From assembly GCA_003142095.1 (NCBI GenBank), contig PLON01000016.1, forward strand, positions 1 through 64,000: 64,000 nt of DNA, written 5' to 3'. This document shows positions 57,552-64,000 of this stretch, piece after piece. The notes beneath the pieces were generated by a model. The model was not told the origin of the DNA. It was given only the letters and a program-made list of their open reading frames with translations, and did no database searches. Position 1 is the stretch's first letter. Each line of letters begins with the position of its first letter. The translations under genes and the position numbers were made by a program. This stretch comes from Acidimicrobiaceae bacterium. GTDB lineage: Bacteria > Actinomycetota > Acidimicrobiia > Acidimicrobiales > RAAP-2.

Positions 57552-58538
57552 GTGACGACAACAGAAGAGCAAGCAGTGCAGGCCACCGAGCCCAACGAGC
57601 ACGGGTATCGCTCGTACACGCTGGGCGAGTTCAGTTTTGGACGCGACGAGCACTTCGCCCACATCGAGTGGCCGACCGGACGTCACGTCATGGCGGTGGA
57701 GCCGTTCTTGAAGGCTCTCATGCGCGACATCGCGTGGAACTTCTTCTACGGGACCGTCAACTTCGACTCGGTGATCGGCACCATCAATCACTACGGGAAC
57801 GTTGATCTCTTCGCCGGACGCTTCAACGAGGACTACCGCAAGGCCGAAATCGATCACCTAGAGAACTTCCCCCACGAGGAGATCAAGGCCACCTTCGAGG
57901 CGATGCTCGGCGACTGGGTCAACGATTCCTTCGACCCCTTCGCCGCTCCCCAGGAGACCGGCTCGGCCTACGGTGACAAGAACGGCGACAATACGGCTGC
58001 GGTGACCAGAACCCGCGTCACGGCCCAGCGCATGGTTGGCTTGCCCGAGGACGAGCCGCTGCGCTCGGACGAATCGGGCTACCCGGTGAACCGCATGTTC
58101 GCCGACGTCGATCAGGGCGAGCCCGAAGTGCGAGTAGAGCCGGGCTACGAGAAAGAAGTCGCGGCCTTCAGTCTCTTTAAGTACCTCTCGCGCAGTGACG
58201 TCACGTGGAATCCCTCCGTGATCTCAGTGTGCAAGGACAGTCTGTACTGTCCCACCACCGAAGAGTTCATCTTGCCGATCATTCACGGCAACGACCGGGT
58301 GGAGTGGTTCATCCAACTCTCGGACGAGATCATCTGGGAGGTGGCGGACCGCGAGACGGGTCGTCCCCGCGCGAACGTCATCATGAAGGCCGGCGACTGC
58401 GCCGCCATGCCCGCCGACATCCGCCACCAAGGCTTCTCGCCCAAGCGCTCGATGCTGTTGGTGTGGGAGAACAACTCGGCCGCGTTGCCCGGGATGATTG
58501 CTCGCGGCGAGACGCCGAACGTACCCGTGACGTTCTAG
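57552..58538 (+). CDS. Hydroquinone 1,2-dioxygenase large subunit-like
   Basis: FNEDYRKAEIDHLENFPHEEIKATFEAMLGDWVNDSFDPFAAPQETGSAYGDKNGDN; GTG start at 57552; operon context. Confidence 0.8.
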   Translation: MTTTEEQAVQATEPNEHGYRSYTLGEFSFGRDEHFAHIEWPTGRHVMAVEPFLKALMRDIAWNFFYGTVNFDSVIGTINHYGNVDLFAGRFNEDYRKAEIDHLENFPHEEIKATFEAMLGDWVNDSFDPFAAPQETGSAYGDKNGDNTAAVTRTRVTAQRMVGLPEDEPLRSDESGYPVNRMFADVDQGEPEVRVEPGYEKEVAAFSLFKYLSRSDVTWNPSVISVCKDSLYCPTTEEFILPIIHGNDRVEWFIQLSDEIIWEVADRETGRPRANVIMKAGDCAAMPADIRHQGFSPKRSMLLVWENNSAALPGMIARGETPNVPVTF

Positions 58539-60011
58539 GTGGTACTGCATTACGGACTCTTCATCGACGGAGAGTTTTCCGAGTCGCGCGACGAAGCCAC
58601 GCTCGACGTCCTAAACCCGCACGACGCCACGTTGCTCGCCACGGTCGCCGAGGCCGGCGAAGCCGACGTGGACCGGGCCGTCGAGGCGGCCTCTCGTGCG
58701 TATCCCGCTTGGTCGTCGCTGTCGGGTACCGAGCGAGGCCGACGACTGCTGCGCTTGGCGGACGCGATCGACGATCACGCCGACGAGTTCGCACGACTCG
58801 AGTCCCTCGACACCGGCCATCCGATCCGCGACACGACGTTGCTCGACGTGCCACGATCGGCGGACACGTTTCGCTATTTCGGGGGCATGGCCGACAAGTT
58901 CGAGGGCAACCTGCCGCCGGTCGACGCGGGCTTTCTCAACTACGTGGTGCGCGAACCCATCGGTGTGGTGGGACAGATCGTCCCCTGGAACTTTCCTTTG
59001 ATGTTCTGTGGCTGGAAACTCGGCCCGGCGCTCGCGGCGGGCAACACGGTGGTGATGAAGCCCTCCGAGCTGGTGCCCCTCAGTACGTTGCGGCTCTGTG
59101 AGTTGCTCGACGACGCGGGCATCCCTCGGGGCGTGGTGAACGTCGTACCGGGCTATGGGGCGCGAGCCGGTGCGCACCTCGCGGCTCACCCGGGCGTGGG
59201 CAAGATCAGTTTCACGGGCTCAACGCGCACGGGCCGCAGCGTCGTCGCGGCGTCGGCGGGCAACCTCAAGCGACTCCAGCTCGAACTCGGCGGTAAGGGC
59301 GCGAACATTGTCTTCGACGACGCCGACCTCACGGCCGCGGTCAACGGCTCGGCCTTCGCCATCTTTCACAACCAGGGCCAGGCGTGCATCGCTGGCTCTC
59401 GATTGCTGGTGCACGAAACGGTGCTGGACGAATTCGTCGAGCGCTTCGTGTCGCTGGCCTCGTCCATTCGACTCGGCGACCCCCTGTCTCTCGACACCGA
59501 GATGGGTCCTCTCACCTCACTTCAACATCGCGAGCGCGTACTCGAGTACGTGGCGCTGGCCATCGAAGAGGGCGGGGAGGTACTCACTGGCGGCGGCACA
59601 CCGATCAGCCCCGAGCTGCAAGCCGGCTACTACGTCGAACCAACCGTGGTGCGCGCGGACCCCGCGTCGCGCGTCTGCCACGAAGAGGTCTTTGGCCCCT
59701 TCGTCACGGTGACGCCCTTTCGCGACGACGCCGAGGCACTCGCCATCGCCAACGCTACGCCGTACGGTCTGGGCGCCGGACTCTGGACCCGTGACCTCTC
59801 ACGCGCGCACCGGGTCGCGGCGTCGCTACGCAGCGGCATGGTGTGGATCAACTGCTACAAACGAGTGCACCCGGGGTCACCCTTTGGTGGCGTGGGCGAA
59901 TCGGGCTACGGACGCGAGATGGGGTTCGACGCCATGCGCGAGTACACCGAAGCGAAGTCCATCTGGCTCAACGTCGACGCGGCCATTCCCCCGTGGTACG
60001 ACCGTGCGTGA
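58539..60011 (+). CDS. Aldehyde dehydrogenase, probable 4-hydroxymuconic semialdehyde dehydrogenase
   Basis: VGQIVPWNFPLMFCGWKLGPALAAGNTVVMKPSE; LELGGKGANIVFDDADL; FHNQGQACIAGSRLL. Confidence 0.88.
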   Translation: MVLHYGLFIDGEFSESRDEATLDVLNPHDATLLATVAEAGEADVDRAVEAASRAYPAWSSLSGTERGRRLLRLADAIDDHADEFARLESLDTGHPIRDTTLLDVPRSADTFRYFGGMADKFEGNLPPVDAGFLNYVVREPIGVVGQIVPWNFPLMFCGWKLGPALAAGNTVVMKPSELVPLSTLRLCELLDDAGIPRGVVNVVPGYGARAGAHLAAHPGVGKISFTGSTRTGRSVVAASAGNLKRLQLELGGKGANIVFDDADLTAAVNGSAFAIFHNQGQACIAGSRLLVHETVLDEFVERFVSLASSIRLGDPLSLDTEMGPLTSLQHRERVLEYVALAIEEGGEVLTGGGTPISPELQAGYYVEPTVVRADPASRVCHEEVFGPFVTVTPFRDDAEALAIANATPYGLGAGLWTRDLSRAHRVAASLRSGMVWINCYKRVHPGSPFGGVGESGYGREMGFDAMREYTEAKSIWLNVDAAIPPWYDRA

Positions 60012-60032
60012 GTTCACTTCGCGGAGGAGAAC

Positions 60033-61103
60033 GTGAACGACTTTGACTACGACGCCCTCGCGGGACGCGTCATCTTCGGCTCCGGTCGACGACGCGAGGT
60101 GGCGAGCGAAGTTCGACGACTGGGCGCGACGCGGGTGCTGCTCATCGCCGACCCCTTCGACGCGGCACGGCTGAAGGAGTTTCGCGAACTCTTGGGCGAA
60201 CTATGTGTGGCGACCTACACCGACGTCGTCCAGCACGTGCCTCGCGCCAAGGCCACGCTCGCGGTCTCGCTCGCCCGCGAGCACGGCGTCGACGCCACGG
60301 TCAGTGTCGGTGGAGGCTCGGCGACCGGATTCTCTAAGGCGGTGGCCCTCGAACTGGCGACGCCTCAGCTGTGCGTGCCGACCACCTACGCCGGCTCGGA
60401 ACTCACGCCAATCTGGGGCATCAGTGAGGACGGCGAGAAGCGCACCGGCCGCGACCTGCGCGCGTTGCCCGCCGCTGTCATCTACGACCCCGAGTTGACC
60501 CTCGGACTGCCGGTCGAGGTCGCGGGACCCAGCGCGATGAACGCCCTCGCCCACGCCGCCGAGGGCCTCTACGCCAAAGGCACCAATCCGGTCACGGCCG
60601 TGATCGCGCTCGAGGCCATTCGCGTCCTCGCCCGACACGTTCCCTTGATGTGTGATGCGCCGGACGACCTCGAACAACGATCCCACGTGCTCTACGGCGC
60701 CTACCTCGCCGGCGCGACACTGGCCGTGGCCGGAACCGATCTCCATCATCGGACTAACCACGTGCTCGGGGGTCTATTCAATCTCGATCACGGCAAGATG
60801 AACTCGGTCGTGCTGCCCTACGCGCTCGCGGTGACGAGGCCGGCCATTCCCGAGGCGTACGCGCGCCTGAGCGACGTGCTCGGCGGGGACGCCGCCACAT
60901 CGGTCTACGCGCTGGCTCGTCGCATCAACGCGCCCGCCAGTCTCGCCGAGATCGGCATGCCGGCCGACGGAGTCGAACGCGCCGTGCCTCTCGTGGTGGC
61001 CGCGTGCGAGAACGACGTACGACCGCTGAGCGAGGTCCAGGTTCGCGCGTTCCTCCAGGCGGCCTACGAGGGCGCGGCGCCCGAAGAGTCACTCGGCGCA
61101 TAA
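60033..61103 (+). CDS. Maleylacetate reductase (iron-containing ADH family)
   Basis: GRVIFGSGRRREVASEVRRLG; VSVGGGSATGFSKAVALE; PTTYAGSELTPIWGISEDGEKRTGRD. Confidence 0.9.
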   Translation: MNDFDYDALAGRVIFGSGRRREVASEVRRLGATRVLLIADPFDAARLKEFRELLGELCVATYTDVVQHVPRAKATLAVSLAREHGVDATVSVGGGSATGFSKAVALELATPQLCVPTTYAGSELTPIWGISEDGEKRTGRDLRALPAAVIYDPELTLGLPVEVAGPSAMNALAHAAEGLYAKGTNPVTAVIALEAIRVLARHVPLMCDAPDDLEQRSHVLYGAYLAGATLAVAGTDLHHRTNHVLGGLFNLDHGKMNSVVLPYALAVTRPAIPEAYARLSDVLGGDAATSVYALARRINAPASLAEIGMPADGVERAVPLVVAACENDVRPLSEVQVRAFLQAAYEGAAPEESLGA

Positions 61104-61128
61104 TTGTCTCGGAGATGAAAGGAACACC

Positions 61129-61950
61129 ATGAGCCCGGCCTTCACCAATGACCAACACCTGAATGACGTCCTCGAGAGTTTCGACCACGCCACGAACCCG
61201 CGCCTCGCCGACGTGTTGCGATCACTCGTGGCTCACCTTCACGCGTTCGTCATAGAGACCGGACTGACCCGCGAAGAGTGGATGACGGGAATCGAATTTC
61301 TCACCGCCGCAGGGCATCTGTGCGACGATCGTCGACAGGAGTTCATCCTTCTCTCGGACACGCTCGGCGTGTCGATGCTGGTGGAGATGGTGAATCAACA
61401 CGCCTCCGACGGAGCGACCGAGCCCACCGTCCTTGGACCGTTCTACGTGCCGGGCGCGCCCGCGCGCGCGATGGGCGAATCGATCGCCCAGGATGATTCA
61501 CACGACGACGAAGTCCTCATCTCGGGCGTCGTGCGCTCGTCACGCGGCGAGCCCCTGGCCGACGCGAGTCTCGACGTGTGGCAAGTCACCCCGAAGGGCC
61601 TCTACGACGTGCAGGACTCCACCATCACCCCAATGAGCCATCGAGGGATCTATCGCACTGATGCCGACGGGCGCTTCGCGGTGCGTACCACCATTCCCGT
61701 CGACTACCAGATTCCGACTGACGGTCCGGTGGGAAAAATGCTCGCGGCGACCGGAAGGCTCTCGTGGCGTCCCGCCCACACTCATTTCATGGTGTCGTAT
61801 CCGGGCTATCGCACGGTGATCACGCACGTCTTTGACGCCGCCTCGCCGCACCTTAAGTCCGACGCGGTGTTCGGAGTGCGCGATTCGCTCGTGGTGGACT
61901 TCGCCGCAAAAGAGCTGTCCTTCGACTTCGTCTTGGATCCGATCACGTAG
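61129..61950 (+). CDS. Hydroxyquinol 1,2-dioxygenase (intradiol)
   Basis: TEPTVLGPFYVPGAP; ASLDVWQVTPKGLYDVQ; HRGIYRTDADGRFAVRTTIPVDYQIPTDGPVGKML...WRPAHTHFMVSYPGY. Confidence 0.9.
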   Translation: MSPAFTNDQHLNDVLESFDHATNPRLADVLRSLVAHLHAFVIETGLTREEWMTGIEFLTAAGHLCDDRRQEFILLSDTLGVSMLVEMVNQHASDGATEPTVLGPFYVPGAPARAMGESIAQDDSHDDEVLISGVVRSSRGEPLADASLDVWQVTPKGLYDVQDSTITPMSHRGIYRTDADGRFAVRTTIPVDYQIPTDGPVGKMLAATGRLSWRPAHTHFMVSYPGYRTVITHVFDAASPHLKSDAVFGVRDSLVVDFAAKELSFDFVLDPIT

Positions 61951-62039
61951 TCAGCGACTGACCAAAGGCTCTCTTCAAGTCGCTGTCTGATGGTCACGGC
62001 GGCGGGGTTGGGTTGCGAGGAAGTGTGGATTGAATCCAT

Positions 62040-62058
62040 TATTGGACATCGTCCAATA
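62040..62058. promoter_or_regulatory. Perfect 8-bp inverted repeat, candidate FurA operator
   Basis: TATTGGAC-atc-GTCCAATA, 20 bp upstream of furA ATG at 62078. Confidence 0.7.
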
Positions 62059-62077
62059 TCTGCTACTCTGACCTCAA

Positions 62078-64000
<1,923 letters not shown>

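Overview
64 kb of a high-GC, probably actinobacterial (Acidimicrobiia-like, inferred) chromosome. From left to right: (1) the C-terminal part of an MFS transporter; (2) a six-gene minus-strand operon (2.6-9.6 kb) for a group-4 hydrogenase-like membrane complex, with an ArsR regulator upstream. Its order matches M. tuberculosis Rv0081-Rv0087, and the 'large subunit' has lost all NiFe cysteine ligands, so it is an Ehr-type complex and not a hydrogenase. (3) A Fic protein, two GAF-ANTAR regulators, a glycogen-debranching-like enzyme, a GT4 glycosyltransferase and a malic enzyme. (4) An accessory/defence island (about 21.3-38.5 kb). It holds a giant N6-adenine methylase translationally coupled to a PLD-SNF2 helicase fusion, an ASCH protein paired with a GNAT-PIN-GNAT?-PUA fusion, a DUF4268-like nuclease, two HNH proteins flanking a secreted pentapeptide-repeat protein, and a PD-(D/E)XK-EVE fusion. 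(5) A chitooligosaccharide/GlcNAc uptake locus with a DppC-DppD-DppF triple fusion. (6) A hydroquinone/hydroxyquinol catabolic regulon with two near-identical 19-bp palindromic operators. (7) furA-katG with a perfect palindrome upstream. The strongest candidates for an undescribed system are in 21.5-37.1 kb. No tRNA, rRNA, CRISPR array, integrase or transposase was recognised. Family calls come from reading motifs by eye; no database search was run.
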